64,000 bases of DNA from Morella rubra (lineage: Eukaryota > Streptophyta > Magnoliopsida > Fagales > Myricaceae): the NCBI GenBank assembly GCA_003952965.2, contig CM025855.1, positions 8,273,877 through 8,337,876 of the forward strand. Direction: 5' to 3'. Made by a program: the position numbers and the translations under genes. Below are positions 1 to 12,485 of the stretch, piece after piece. The notes below the pieces were generated by a model. That model was not told the DNA's origin and ran no database searches. It was given only the letters and a program-made list of their open reading frames with translations. How positions within the stretch are numbered: position 1 is the stretch's first letter; each line of letters begins with the position of its first letter.

Positions 1-145
1 CAATTGACGCATAACAAATTAATCTTCTGGAGGCTTCCCGTTGTTCAACGTCAAGGATTATTTTCAGCCAACCAACCAATCTTCACTGTTGCTTCTCACT
101 TGGACAACAGCAACCCTATGTCTTCGTATTCTCTCCTATCTAACT
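1..145 (-). pseudogene. Continuation of the gypsy 3' remnant left of a solo LTR
   Basis: From about 31 to 145 this stretch matches 17262-17370 closely by eye (shared text such as CAGCCAACCAATCTTC and TCTTCGTATTCT). It joins to 865 onward once the LTR at 146-864 is removed, leaving one copy of TAACT. It carries no usable ORF and is the distal 3' part of the chromovirus remnant read on the minus strand. Confidence 0.55.
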
Positions 146-864
146 TGTTAGTTCCAAAGTGTGTAGTGTTGGGTAAACAACAGAGTTCCAATGTTTAAAA
201 GATTGGAGTTCCAATCGTCTAGAAGCAAGTTGCTTTGTTCAAGATTCATTTAAGTGAGAGAGAGATTCAGAGGTTCTGATTCTATCGCTTGGTGCGGTTC
301 GAGTGTGTCATTCGAATGGCTTCCTTCGGGGATTGTTAGGTACAAAGGTTTTATGGTAAACAAAGTCACCGATTGTAAATGATTCTCTCATTTAGTGGAT
401 TGGTTAACCGGCAGTGAGCTCAGAGTGGTTTTTTCCTCTTGAAGGAGTTCCTTCAAAAGGTTTTCCACTTCGTAAACAATCTTGTGTGTTTATGTGTTGT
501 GTTTGATTGTTTCCATACTTTACTGCTTTTAAATTGCTTGCTTGATTGATTGATATATCTAATTTCGAGTTTGGATTTATTGGTTGTGAATCTTGGTTCA
601 AAAAATTAGAACAAGACTATTTTGCACATCAAGTGTTTGTGGTAAAGTCTAAGAGTTCTTAGAATTGTTTAATTTGATTAAATTGAGTGATTTTTGTCTT
701 TGTTTAGAACTATTGATATCTTGCAGATCTGTACAGGTTATTAATCCATTGTGTTAAGTTTTGTATTTGATTTTCCGCATTAGGGTGTATTAGTTCTTGC
801 TGTAATTTTTTAACTTACTATTCACCCCCTCTAGGTAAGTTTAGGGTCTAAACCATGCCCTACA
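146..864 (+). mobile_element. Solo LTR of a copia-type retrotransposon (719 bp)
   Basis: The segment starts TGTTAG and ends CCCTACA. It is flanked on both sides by the 5-bp target duplication TAACT (141-145 and 865-869). Near its right end it has the TTCACCCCCTCTAGG block that marks the end of many plant copia LTRs, so the element reads on the plus strand. Neither a primer-binding site nor a polypurine tract adjoins it, as expected after LTR-LTR recombination. Removing it restores colinearity with the related sequence at 17262-17530, which independently supports both boundaries. Confidence 0.85.
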
Positions 865-1486
865 TAACTCCTTCCTCGAGTCGCTTCTGCAATTCCAATT
901 CCAACTCATCGCCAACCTTATTTCCTTTTTATTTTCTTCTACTAAATGTAATGAAAATAATCGTCCCATTTGTACGAGATCTCTTTTGTAGTTTACAAAG
1001 TGTTGCTAACAATTTCCACCCCTTTCAAAAAATCTTGCCCACAAGGTGGGGAAAATTGAAACGTAACTGATGCAAGCGCTCCCAAGTAGATATCTCAAGC
1101 TCAGCTCCTTTCCAATTAACCAATACTTCAGTAATAGGTTTGTTGCCAAATATAACCATGCGCCGTTGCAGGATGTGTTTGAATTCACATTGGATAGCAC
1201 TGTCAACAGCAACCGGGGGAAGAGTCGGCAAAGAATCCACTTGAATACCCGTCTTTTTCTTCAAACATGAGAGTGAATGCAAGACTCCAAAGATAAGGCT
1301 AGATTGTAAGCAACTGACCTGATTCATTGAATGATCTAAAAGGAGACATAATATCTCAAGGAGAGCTTGAGATTAGGTCAGTGTGCAATAGATTTCTGCT
1401 GATAAGGAAAGAGTCGGAGATAAACCCATTCACCAACTGTGAATTCCATTTCTATGTGAAACCTTAGTGATGGAATGCTGGGAACT
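865..1486 (-). pseudogene. Ty3/gypsy chromovirus polyprotein, C-terminal fragment with chromodomain
   Basis: Read on the minus strand, 1486-1380 gives the end of a gypsy integrase, including a stretch GEWVYLRLFPYQQKS that is typical of the region before the chromodomain. From 1327 to 1025 follow HVSCLKKK-like residues and then a chromodomain-like segment (ILQRRM...ITEVLVNWKGAELEISTWE), whose aromatic WKG...TWE core is the family signature. Stops and frame changes make it non-functional. The downstream part continues leftwards to about position 31 but is interrupted by the solo LTR at 146-864. The integrase part is cut by the solo LTR at 1487-2896 and resumes at 2902. Assignment to a chromodomain-bearing gypsy lineage is an inference from these motifs; confidence is good that it is gypsy and moderate for the lineage. 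Confidence 0.75.
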
Positions 1487-2896
1487 TGCGAGTCTAAATA
1501 ACAACCCAAGAGAGGGTGAATTGGGTTTATCAAAAAATTATCCTTTTTCGATAAAAACACAGATATGAAAAATACTCTTTTTAACAAATAAAAATGCAGA
1601 TATGAATGTGTTTAATACTAAGCTAAATATAAGTAATAAATGATAAAGCATAAAGCACCACAAATATGGATATGGAACGAATAATAAGAGAGATAGAGTT
1701 AGAGAGACGACACCGCAATTTTAGGTGGTTCTGCCAACACTTGCAACGTCCACCCCCAAGGCTATTGACTTCCTTGGGCTTCCTTCACTATTCTCCAAAT
1801 AACAAATACACCTTAGCTTCCCGGGTGCTAAGGAACCTTTACAAAACATTTTTCGAGCTCACGCTTTAACTCTCTTCACAAATCCCAAAACCCAAGGGAT
1901 TTCTTCTACCTCACAAGTAGGACAAGTGTTTACCCAACACTCAAGTATTTTTCAAAGATGGGTACAAAGGAATGATAAAGAAAGGCTCTATAAGCCGATA
2001 AGCAAGTGAAAAGCACAAAAGTGTGTAATGTCTCTCTAAGCCAAATCAGCAAGTGAAAAGCTCAATAGTGTGCAAAAGACAAGATTCTTCAAAGGAAAGC
2101 TAAAGTTTGGCAGGTGGGAGCACAAGCTTTCTTGGTAGATGCATTCTTCTCTCTTCTTCAAGCACTTTCTCTCTCTAGAAGCTAGGGCAAGAATATTTGC
2201 AAGTGTGTTGTCTCTTCTTCAAGAAATTTCTCTCTCTCTTTGAAGGCTAGGATCGTCAATGATGAGCAAGAGGACAAGATTTAACAATGAAAGCTTTGGT
2301 CTTGAAGGATCAGCAAAGGATTTCTTTGGATCTAGCTTTTTCTCTCTTTCGTAGGCTAGATCTTGAATGATGATGCAATCCTTGTCTTTCTCTCTCTATC
2401 TCATTCTATTTATAGCCCTAGGACTTCAACGGTCTTCAAGTAGTTTTATTGTACAGTTGGAGGGGTACCTAAGTCATTTTAGAGCTTTTTAATGAGCTGG
2501 CATCATTTCAGTTTTTCTGCAAATCGCAGCATGTGTCGACACATAGTCTGCATGTGTTGACACATCAAACATGGGTCTAAATTGTGCTATCTCAGGTGTC
2601 AGTGCAATGTGTCGACACATTCAAGTGCTGGAGAGAAAAATCAACATCTTGAAAGTGTCCAATCCATTCCAACACTTCTTTAAACACCTACAATATGAAA
2701 AATTGATCTATCAACTTTGTGTAATGGTGTTCAAGTATACTTAGAAATATTTTAGAGAGATAACCTCAATCTTTTGAAACACTTTTTAGAAATAAAGGAT
2801 TGATAAGGTAAAATCTAAAAGTCTTCAAAGCACTTAGAATTTTTGTTATCATCAAAATCAAATATGGATTGTTTGCAAAACAACCTTGGGCTAAAA
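1487..2896 (-). mobile_element. Solo LTR, copia family 'L1' (1410 bp), minus orientation
   Basis: This LTR is flanked by a perfect 5-bp duplication GAACT (1482-1486 and 2897-2901). Its plus-strand ends are TGCGAGTCTAAATAAC and CCTTGGGCTAAAA; the last bases are a decayed form of CTAACA. It is the reverse complement, with point differences, of the solo LTR at 10943-12332: both contain the same terminal CAACCCAAGAG block, the same CTAGCTT/TCTCTCT-rich centre and the same TTGTTTTGCAAACAA-like start. It interrupts the integrase region of a gypsy remnant, since coding similarity resumes at 2902. Confidence 0.88.
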
Positions 2897-2901
2897 GAAC
2901 T

Positions 2902-3010
2902 ATTATACCACCACTCGGCAAGAGATAACCACTGACTCCAATCTTTAGGTTTATCATCCGAATAGCACCTCAATTAATGCTCCAGAGTTTGTAACGGTTT
3001 TGGATCACCG
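2902..3010 (-). pseudogene. Ty3/gypsy integrase fragment
   Basis: On the minus strand this reads NYLRCYSDDKPKDWSQWL followed by SLAEWWYN, the hallmark C-terminal integrase segment of chromoviruses (consensus of the type LRCF...P..W..WL..AEWWYN). It is the upstream continuation of the fragment at 865-1486, separated from it by the solo LTR. From 3011 to 3211 only AT-rich sequence remains up to the CACTA terminus. Confidence 0.75.
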
Positions 3011-3211
3011 ATATTTATATCGAGCCATTTTTTTAGCCTTTTACGCACTTGGCCCTATTATTTTTTTTCTTTTTTCTTTTTTTGGTCCACTGAGCTTATA
3101 TCAATAAAATCTAAACTAATAAAATCTAAAATAAATAAAAGTAGAGAACATATTAAAAAATAGCAAAAGAAAATTGAACCAAAGGGAGAAAATTTAAAAT
3201 TCGAGAACGTA

Positions 3212-4049
3212 CACTACAAGAAAAAAGACTTTGGGTGACAAAAAAATTTGTCACCCAAAGTACAAAATTCGTCACCTAATGTTTTGGGTGACAAAACTGA
3301 GTTGTCACTCGGTTTGTCACCTAAAGCCCGTCAGCCAAAGTTTTGGGTGACGATTTTGATGTTCTGTCGCTCGAAACCGTTCGGACGTTTTCCACACCGT
3401 CCGAACGGTGTTTTTCCATAGCGACGAAATTGAAAATCGTCATGCCAGTACAATTCAACCGTTCGCATGAGCTGTGCGAACGTAATCTAAATATGTTCGG
3501 ACGGTTAATGAGAACGGTTCTTCCCGGGTGACGAAATGAATTTCGTCATCTACAAACCGTGCGCACGGTATACAACACCGTCCGCACGTACAAAATTTCC
3601 CTCCGACGCCCTCGTAAAGACGTCGCACCGTTGTTTCATTTATGACGAAATTTTATTTGTCATCCTCCAAATCCGTTCGAACTATGACGCATTATGTTCG
3701 GACGCTTGTTCTGTTGAACACGTTCGAACGTTTAGTTTTAGCGTGCGCACGTTTGCTAGATAAAAGATCGTTTGCACGCGAAAACAACCATTCGGACGGA
3801 CTAATTTGACGTGATGTGTGGACAGAATTTTAAGCGTGCGCACGTTATCAACGCCAACTAACCGTTCGGACTTCCACTCATACCGTTCGAACGGTTTTCT
3901 TGTTATGTCAATTAATTTAATTAAAATTTTAAAAATATTTTACAAATAATACAAATAAAAAGATATTATAATAAAATATCTATAAATATGCAATCGTTAT
4001 TAAAAGTAAATATCAATAAGTGCTAAGAAAGTAGTAAAAATATATAAAT
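3212..4049. repeat. CACTA left terminal and subterminal repeat region
   Basis: The first 150 bp hold repeated, partly inverted TTTGGGTGACAAA/TTTGTCACCCAAA units. From 3360 to 3900 there are about fifteen copies of a 10-12 bp CpG-rich motif (variants of ACCGTTCGGACGG, CCGTTCGAACGG and CGTGCGCACG) in both orientations. In known En/Spm elements the subterminal motifs bind TNPA protein; the same role here is an inference. Confidence 0.75.
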
Positions 4050-5751
4050 CTACCCAAATTTTCGTTTGGGTGTCGAACGAGATTGCAGCTGTCTGATCTG
4101 CTCCACCAGCTGCTCACGCATCTGCTCCGCCATTAGTTGCATCCTCCGTTCTTGTTGTTCCACTAGGGTCCTTTGCTGCTCCTCCATCATCTTCCGGTGC
4201 TCTTCGTCTTTTTTTCGTTGCTGCTCTGCCATCATCTGCATCAGCTCTTCGTCTTTCTTCCGTTGCTGCTCCTCCATCATCTGCAGATGCTCTCGCATCG
4301 TCTGCTCCATATCTGACCGTTTGACAAGAAGCGCTTCATATTCCAACTGTCTAGCCCTCATCTCTTCAATCTGTAATCTGGCCTCCTCCAACTTCGGGAC
4401 AAATCAACGGACGATACTAAACAGCCTAAACCTCGCACGTAACCCGCTTTCGTCCCCAACACCTCAGCGAAGATCTCCACTTCGGTGTATGACTTTCCCT
4501 CTGACTCGTACTGCAACTGTAACGCTTCCATTTTTTCCTACAAAATTAGAAAATAAAATAAAAACTAGCACATATGAAACATAAACGCACACGAATGCAT
4601 CATTAAATCTAATGTTACAACTTACAAAATTTTCTCGTGCATCTTCTGATGTCCACATGCCATCCTTATTAGTATGCGTCTTTTTATAAAGCAACGCAGA
4701 CTAATCTCATCAGATTCTGGATTTTTCTGTATACCAAAAGAAATATAAAACGTGCATATTAAAATACCTAAGTCATTTATTTAAATAATAAAAATTTAAA
4801 TTTATTACTTACTAACAACGCTCTCGTGCGTTGGAAAGACCTCGCTCCCGATGTGTGTACAATCTTCAGCTTAGCTCTATTCTCCTTGTTGATTGCACTC
4901 CTCCTCTGCATTGTACATTTACAGTTGTTACCACAATTAATAATAAAATAAAATAAATGTTCAGACGGAATAAAAATGTTTAACCTGAAATTCCTCGCTC
5001 GCGAATAAATCACAAACACGAGTCCATTCTTCCTTGTTCATCTCGGGATACGGGTGTTCTAACGCCTCTTCTTTGGAATTGAACACCGAGTAATGCTGGA
5101 ACATTCTATTTCTGTGCGTCCTGTACGCTGTGTTCATCGTAGACGTCACAGTGAACGATCCTCAGCTCGGTCGTAATCTAGTTGGAAGTCATCCTTAACA
5201 TATATAACAGTTAGAAACGCAAAAAAGTTTAAACAATTAAAATTTAAAAAATTATACTTACCAACACTCGGTTCATCACATACGATTTAACTCCTTCGGG
5301 GACCTCCTTCCACTTACTCGTATCAAATGGGACATGTTGTCGAACGAGCGCACCAATATGACTCGAGAGCATTGAGGACGCCTTGTCATCACCGCCCGTA
5401 CGTCCATCAGGGATATGGACAGTCAGCTTTCCTCCGGTGCGAGCCTTGAGTAAGGCAATCCCACGCGTACTACCTCGAACATGTCTGATTCCGGACGTCG
5501 CTACAAATGAAGAACAAAAAATTTAAAATTCAGTTAAGCATATAAATTTAAAAGTCATAATATTTAATTTCGATTGACGGGGTAAGATACTTACACGCAC
5601 AACTACTTTGGGTGCCTACTGGACTGGCTGTGTCAGGGGACGGTAATTCGTTTCTATCCCTAAGTGAAGGACCCGACACTGCTAGTGTACCGGGACTACT
5701 CTCAGCTCGAACTGATGAATCGCACCGAAGACGTTTCCCTCCCGCTGGCAT
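4050..5751 (-). CDS. TNPA-like CACTA protein, PF03004 (plant transposase, Ptta/En/Spm) type
   Basis: The coding sequence runs as several exons on the minus strand. The first starts at 5751 and ends at a good GTAAGT donor near 5595. Exon 2 (about 5502-5265) encodes GIRHVRGSTRGIALL...SKWKEVPEGVKSYV, typical of the PF03004 N-terminal part. An exon near 5215-4985 encodes YRTHRNRMFQHY...NKEEWTRVCDLF, then NKENRAKLKIVHTSGARSF (about 4910-4812), KKTHTNKDGMW (about 4725-4625) and the 'YTEVEIFAEVLG' tail. The last exon ends at 4050 with a long Glu/Gln/Met-rich coiled coil of repeated EEQQRKKDEE units. There is one apparent frame break near 5150. In En/Spm the TNPA partner binds subterminal repeats and assists the transposase. 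Exon ends are approximate. Confidence 0.72.
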
Positions 5752-5975
5752 GACGTCGTCCTGTAACCAAATAAATCAATATTAGAGAAACAATTAACAC
5801 AATGACACATGTTGCTCAAAATGAATTTAAAATAGACACGCAAAGTAAATTGAAACGATAAAGTTACTTTAGTCCTCGGAGTCATATTCTTCAGAATCAC
5901 TACAATCTTCACTGAACGATTCCGAAGAATCATCGGTTCCTTCTACTTCACGTTGTTGTTGATCGCTCTTATCGG

Positions 5976-8900
5976 TTACCGGCACATAAGTCTCGACTCA
6001 TTTCTAGTCAACGGGATCATGTCAAAGGAGCTAAAGTCCACAAAAAGCTCAATAGACTCATTCTCCTGGTATGCTTCACGGTTCGACGGTCCTTCTCCAT
6101 CTTCACTAGCTTCCTCCTCAATATGTGGAATATCATACGTGTTTCTCGGGGTAATCTTTTGAACAATCTTCCAGTGACCGCCCAACTTGATATCATCGAT
6201 ATAAAAAACTTGATTACCCTGAGAAGCTAGCACGAACGGGTCGTCTTTGTACCACTTCCGGGATGTGTTAATACTAACAAACCGACCACTTTTCTCAAGA
6301 CCTAAGTTTTGAGTACTCAAGTCAAACCAGTCACATTTTAGTAAATAAACTAAATTCCCCCGCAAATAACGCAACGCATAAATATCCACGACCTGACCGT
6401 AAAAATCAACATCTTCCCCATCGTGGTCCCCCGGAACAACCACACCACTATTCTGAGTGTTACGAAACTGTTCACGAAAGACCGTGTGAAACCTAACTCC
6501 ATTCACTATACACCCAGAGTAACAAAGTGCCCGTTGATCCGGACCGGATGCTAATGCATACAAATCATCCGACACCGAACCCGGATTTTCAATGCGCATA
6601 GTTTGAACCTAAAATAGTAAACACGTGTTAACTTTGAAAAAAAAATAATCATTAAAATTAAACATATAATAGGAAAAAATTAAATAAATACCCGATTTCT
6701 AAACCATAACGGAAATTCTTCTTCGTGCCTCCTATCAACATTTATTGGTGATTCCCTTCTCATCTCTTCCAAGTGCTCGCTATAAATAAATAAGATATTT
6801 TATAATAAATTAAAATATAATGAACTGATAAGTGTTTAAGTGAGCAAATATTCTTATTTGTGCTTACTCTATATGTTGGCTGATTTCTGAACAGTTGTTG
6901 AGTACATACCACTGTGCTTTTAAAAATTCCTTTATATTTAAATCTTCACCCCTACCAGCTCCCAGCGGTCGAACAGTTTGAGTAAACACAGAAAAATGAC
7001 AACTTCGATCATCCATGTCGGCATAATTCCGGTCTTTTCTATTAAATCTCGTCTCAACCGTACTAAGATACATTGAGCAAAAAGTTAAACATTCATTTAA
7101 CACATAATTCTCTGCAATGGAGCCCTCACACCGTGCCCTGTTCTTAACGAAACGCTTCATCTTCCCCATATACCTCTCCATTGGATACATCCACCGAAAT
7201 TGAACTGGACCCCAAGTTTCACCTCCCGAGGTAAATGAACAGCTAAATGAACCATAATAGTAAAAAATGATGGAGGGAATATAATTCCAACTTGCAAAGA
7301 ATCATTCCGATGTCCTTCTCTAACTGTCCACAACGTTTAAACGTATTGTTCTTGAGCACAAGTCTCTGAAGAATAAACTCAACTCAGTCAATGTTGTACA
7401 TACTTCGTTTCCTAATAACCGTGTATCATTGCCGGTAACAGTCGCTGCAACAAGACGTGTGAGTCGTGACTCTTCATACCCATTATTTTCCCTTCATTTA
7501 TATTCACGCATCGGGATATGTTAGAGGCGTATCCATCCGGAAACTTAACACCCTTCAGCCATTCACAACACTTCTTACGTTCATCCTTCGTTAAAGTAAA
7601 TAATGCTTGAGGCATCACCTCCTGCTGACCCCGAACTTGCAAATGCAAGTCCTTTTTAATGCCCAATAATGCCAAGTCCCGCCGAGCACTAGAATTGTCC
7701 TTCGTCTTACCATCGACGTTCATCAAAGTTCCAACACATTGTCACAAATATTCTTCTCTACGTGCATGACGTCCAAATTATGTCGAAGTTTCAAACTCTG
7801 ACCAGTACGGCAACTCAAAGAATATGCTGCGCTTCGTCCAACTTAACTCAATGTCAGCCCGTTTTCTCTTCTTCTGAGTCTTCCCAAACGAACATAACGG
7901 TACCGATTCAAGTTGTTGAAGTATCTCCTCTCCAGTGACTTCTTCAGGCGCTGCTCTAAACTCTTTTTCCCGTCAAATATGTCGACATCATGCCTCCACC
8001 ATGCGTCGCGGGCAAATACCGGCGATGTCCCAAAAAATAATGTTTCCCCCCATGTTTCAACCAAAATGACGTTGTGTTCGCATTGCAATTAGGGCATGCT
8101 AACCGTCCTTTCGTACTCCAACCCGAGAGATTACCATAAGCGGGAAGTCATTTATAGTCCAAAGCAAAGCAGCATGTAATTTAAATGAACTTGACACAGC
8201 CGCGTCGTACGTTTGCATTCCATTTTCCCACAAGTCCTTCAACTCATCTACCAATGGCTGCAAGTAGACGTCGATATCATTCCCAGGACTTCTTGGACCA
8301 GGAATAAGCAACGACAGCATAAAACTTGAATCCTTCATACATTTCCATGGCGGCAAATTGTATGGAATTAGTACCACTGGCCATATACTATATGATAAGC
8401 TCATGTTGCCAAACGGATTGAACCCATCAGATGCCAAACCCAACCGGACGTTACGAGATTCCCGACCAAACCATTCATACTTCTTATCGAGGTCCTTCCA
8501 TACCTGAGAGTCTGCAGGATGCCTCATCACCCCATCTTCAACCACACGCTTCTCTTGGTGCCACCGCATATCCGTTGCCATTTGCCTTGATAGAAACACT
8601 CTCTGCAACCTCGGTTTCAAGGGAAAATGTCGCAGCACTTTTTGAGGAACCTTTGACTGTACTTCCACCTCGATTCCCCACACACCGGACATTCTTCTAA
8701 CTCGCTGTGCTCCTTCCAAAACAGTACACAGTCATTTAAGCACGCATGTATGTTATCGTAGCTAAATCCTAAATTCTTTCTTAACTTTCTCGCCTCATAA
8801 TAAGATTAGGAAGTGTCTCCCCCTCCGGCAGCGCATCTTTTATCAAACCTAACACATCTTCAAACGCCTTTACAGTCAAATTATTCTCTGACTTCACATG

Positions 8901-9416
8901 AAGTAACCTAACAACGAAAGACAACTTCGAGTACTTCTTACACCCGGGATACAACTCTCGCTCAGCATCCGCCCATAACTTAGTATACGCGGAAAACCCG
9001 TCTCCAGACCCAGACTCGACTGTTTCAGGACCCGAAATATTTTCACCAGCGTTCTCATCAACCTCTGCTCCCGCCTCAAAATCTTCTAACATGTCTCTCA
9101 TATCATCATTTATGTTTCCCTCAAAGTCCTCGCTTCTAGGTTCAGGTTCTAAAGTCACTACCCGGTTAGGAACTTCTGATATCGACTCTCCGTGAAATAC
9201 CCAATGAGTGTAACTCTGGTCAAACCCAATTATGTATAAATGATCCTCCATCTCGTCTACATGTTTGAACAACACATTCTTACATCTCTTACATGGACAT
9301 CTTATCATTCCACGACTATCTGCATAACTACGGGCAATGCTCATAAAATCCCGAACACCATCACTATACTTTACACTTTTGAGTCTATCAGCCTCATAAA
9401 TCCAGCTTTTATCCAT
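5976..9416 (-). pseudogene. TNPD/Tnp2-like CACTA transposase with frameshifts
   Basis: From the start at 9416 the order is that of a complete CACTA transposase. A transposase-associated zinc-ribbon domain (MDKSWIYE..., C-P-C-KRC near residue 40) runs 9416-8781. The Tnp2 core follows (8760-8100; LGLASDGFNPFG, then WPVVLIPYNLPPWKCMK), then the LGHRRYL region with 'CPNC' (8090-7840), and HVEKNICDN leading into 7726-7412. A DUF4218-like block (7300-6864, YPMERYMGKMKRFVKNRA) and a DUF4216-like C-terminal block (6599-5976, FYGQVVDIYALRYL...LLKCDWFD) close the gene. Reading needs frame changes near 8790, 8095 and 7850, and stops occur near 7410-7350, so the protein is broken. It lies upstream of the TNPA-like gene on the same strand. 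Some breaks may be introns that I could not place. Confidence 0.82.
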
Positions 9417-10937
9417 ATTGTTCCTTCAAAGACGAAAATATAAACAATAATGCAAACAATAATACAAACAATGATGACATTCACACTCAACTCCATTTCT
9501 CCGGGTGATAGGTCCTATCCATTCAAGTTTACAATATCACGTACTGCATGTAATTGACCCAACTATCGTGACTGATGCTTTAGAAATTTCGACAGCATTT
9601 CCCTCAGTCTCCAGATACACGCCTACAACATTGAGCATAAACACCCACCATTGAAGGCAAGTGTACAAGCTCAATGCTGAATGTGTATCCGAAAGACAAA
9701 AGGAGATTTGCATCGAAATTTCTAAACACATCCGTCAAAATAACAGACACAATTACGCATATTGTAAACTCAAACTGTCCATAACGTGGACAATTCAAGA
9801 ATTACATCCAGTTCGTTATCCGAACTTCGTGTAATTCTTAAACGGGTCTAAGGCTAATAAATGAATGCATGACATAACACCAACTAACGTTCGGACGTAA
9901 CATAACCGTTCGAACCATACATAAAACGTTCAGACGCCTTTTGAAAAGGTCCGAACGAAAAATGGAGTCCGGACGGTACATCAACCGTCCGGACTGCGAT
10001 TGTCGAACAAGACAGTTCTTCGACGCACAGACTCTATTTTCAGCCCAAAATCTTGTCAAAATCAACCAAATCACAAACACTTCAATATAAACACATCACA
10101 ACCAACCCCAAACTCCATTACTATCATTTTAGACCCTAAAATTTTGAAAAACACATGCTTTCATATATTAAAATACATGCTTTTCATCCCAAAGCATTTC
10201 AATTTAAAAACCACTAACCTCAAATGCAATCCAATTTCAAATTCTAAAACAGATGCTCCTTTCACACCCTCTTCAATGAGATTGGACGCCCAAAATCAGC
10301 TCTCTGCTTCTCCTTGTGCTCAAATCTTTCGTTTACTTTGTTTTTGCATTTTTTCTCCACTGTCTGCGATTCTGTCACTTTCATAAGCCTGAATACCGTT
10401 CGGACACATCAAAGCAAGTTCGGACGCATACGTGTATTAGTTTTCGAGGGAATTCATGCCACCAAAATTTCATAAGAATCCGCACCTCGATTTTTTTGTC
10501 CAAACTCCGTCTTACAGTTCAACACACCATTTTAGTAATTCTCAAACGACAACGTACGCTTATTAACATAGACGTTCGGACTGTATAGATACCGCCCGAA
10601 CACTAATTTACATCACACCAGACTGTTTAGGAAATACCAAGACGATAGTATGTGATAATAAACAACCACGTCCGGACGTTATAACAAAGAGTCCGAACAG
10701 TGTTCAATTTTTAAGCGTCCCGACCGTATAAAAAAGTGTTCGGACGGTTTTTTTTTGTATAATACGACACCGTTCGAGCTTACATTAAACAGCCCGAACG
10801 GAGACACTAACGTCCGAACGGTTTTGGACGATTTTGATATTTTTTTTTCATTTTTTAATTAACTTTATTAGCAAGTTTTGAAATAACCAAAGTTAGTTAA
10901 TAATGTAAATAATCTTAAGTGGATTAAGTTCTAATAT
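9417..10937. repeat. CACTA internal non-coding block with CpG-rich motif clusters
   Basis: No coding region is recognised. Two clusters of the same motif as in the terminal region are present: about six copies at 9880-10010 (for example CCGTCCGGAC and GTTCGGACG) and about eleven at 10390-10830 (for example CGTCCGGACG and CGTCCGAACGG). The block lies upstream of the TNPD start at 9416, so it may contain the transposase promoter. The stretch 10010-10380 is AT-rich filler. Confidence 0.6.
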
Positions 10938-10942
10938 CAATA

Positions 10943-12332
10943 TGTTAGCCCAAGGTTGTTTTGCAAACAATCATAATTGATTTTGATGATAATAAAAATT
11001 CTAAGTGCTTTGAAGACTTTTAGATTTTATCTTCATTCCACTATTTCTAAAATATATTTTAAAAGATTGAGGTTATTTCTTTAAATTATTTTTAAGTGTA
11101 CTTGAACACCATTACATAAGTTGATAAGATCAATTTTTCATATTGTAGGTGTTTAAAGAAGTGTTGGAATGGATTGGACTATTTTAAGATGCTGAATTTT
11201 CTCTCCAGCAGTTACAAGTGTCGACACATTGCACCAACACTCAAGAGCATGTTTCAGGCCAAGTTTTAATGTGTCAGCACATACCATCAATGTGTCGACA
11301 CATAGTACGAATTTGCAGAAATCTGGAACGATGCCAGATTGTCCAAAATGTTCAAAAAGACTTTGGAACCCCTCCAACGGTACAATAAAGCTACTTGATG
11401 ACCGTTGAAGACCTAGGGGCTATAAGAAGAATGAGATAGAGAGAGAAAGAAAGGGATTTGCATTATCATTCAAAATCTATCCTTCCAAAGAGAGAGAAAG
11501 CTAGATCCAAAGAAATCACTTGTTGATTCGTTCAAGACAAAAGCTTTCATTGTTGAATCTTCTCCTCTTGCTCTTCATTGATGACCTAGCCTCCAAGAGA
11601 GAGAGATTTCTTGAAGAAGAGACAACACACTTGCTATTCTTGCCCTAATTTCTAGAGAGAGAAAGTGCTTTGAAGAAGAGGGAAAACCGCATCTACCAAG
11701 AAAGCTTGTGCCACTGCCAAAATTTAGCTTTCCTTTGAGAATCTTGTCTTCTTGCACTCTATTGAGCTTTTCACTTGCTGATTTGGCTTAGAGCCATTCC
11801 ACACGTTGTGAGCTTTCCACTTGCATATTCGGCTTAGAGAGCCATTCTTCATTGTACCCATCTACTGTAAAACATTTGAGTGTTGGGAAAACACTTGTCC
11901 TACTTGTGAGAGTAGAAGAAATCCCTTGGGTTTTGGGATTTGTGAGAGAGTTGAAGCGTGAGCTCGAAAAACGCTTTGTAAAGGTTCCTTAGCACCCGGA
12001 AGCTAAGGTGTATTTGCTATTTGGAGAATAGTGAAGGAAGCCCAAGGAAGTCAATAGCCTTGGGGGTGGACGTAGGCAAGTGTTGGCCGAACCACCTAAA
12101 ATTGTGGTGTTGTCTCTCTAACTCTATCTCTCGTATTTTTGTTCCATATCCATATTGTGGTGTTTTATGCTTTATCATTATTGCTTATATTTTGCTTAGC
12201 ATTATACTTATTCAGATTTGCATTTTAATTGGTATAAAGGGGTATTTTTCAGATCTGTGTTTTCAAAAAAAGGACTAAGTTTTTGGTTAACCCAATTCAA
12301 CCCCCCCTCTTGGATTGTTATTTAGACTCACA
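10943..12332 (+). mobile_element. Solo LTR, copia family 'L1' (1390 bp), inserted in the CACTA element
   Basis: It starts TGTTAGCCCAAGG and ends TTTAGACTCACA, with a perfect 5-bp duplication CAATA on both sides (10938-10942 and 12333-12337). The terminal block CAACCCCCCCTCTTGG identifies the plus orientation. The promoter-like GGGGCTATAAGAAG lies near 11410. It belongs to the same family as 1487-2896 but in the opposite orientation. It post-dates the CACTA element because it lies within it. Confidence 0.9.
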
Positions 12333-12485
12333 CAATACTTTTTTGAATGAGTGTACCGAAATTAGAAACGTAATATTAATTAACATATTATATTAAGTTC
12401 TAATAAATACAGATAACATAACTGAGATGACATAAATATATCAAGTATCGTCAAAACATAATATGAACAAAAACATCAAATAAAA

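Noticed and set aside
4066..4584. Long Cys/Ser-rich plus-strand ORF (172 aa).
   Set aside because: It is the antisense of the Glu/Gln-rich coiled coil of the TNPA-like gene; Ser/Cys runs are the reverse reading of GAAGA/GCAGCA codons.
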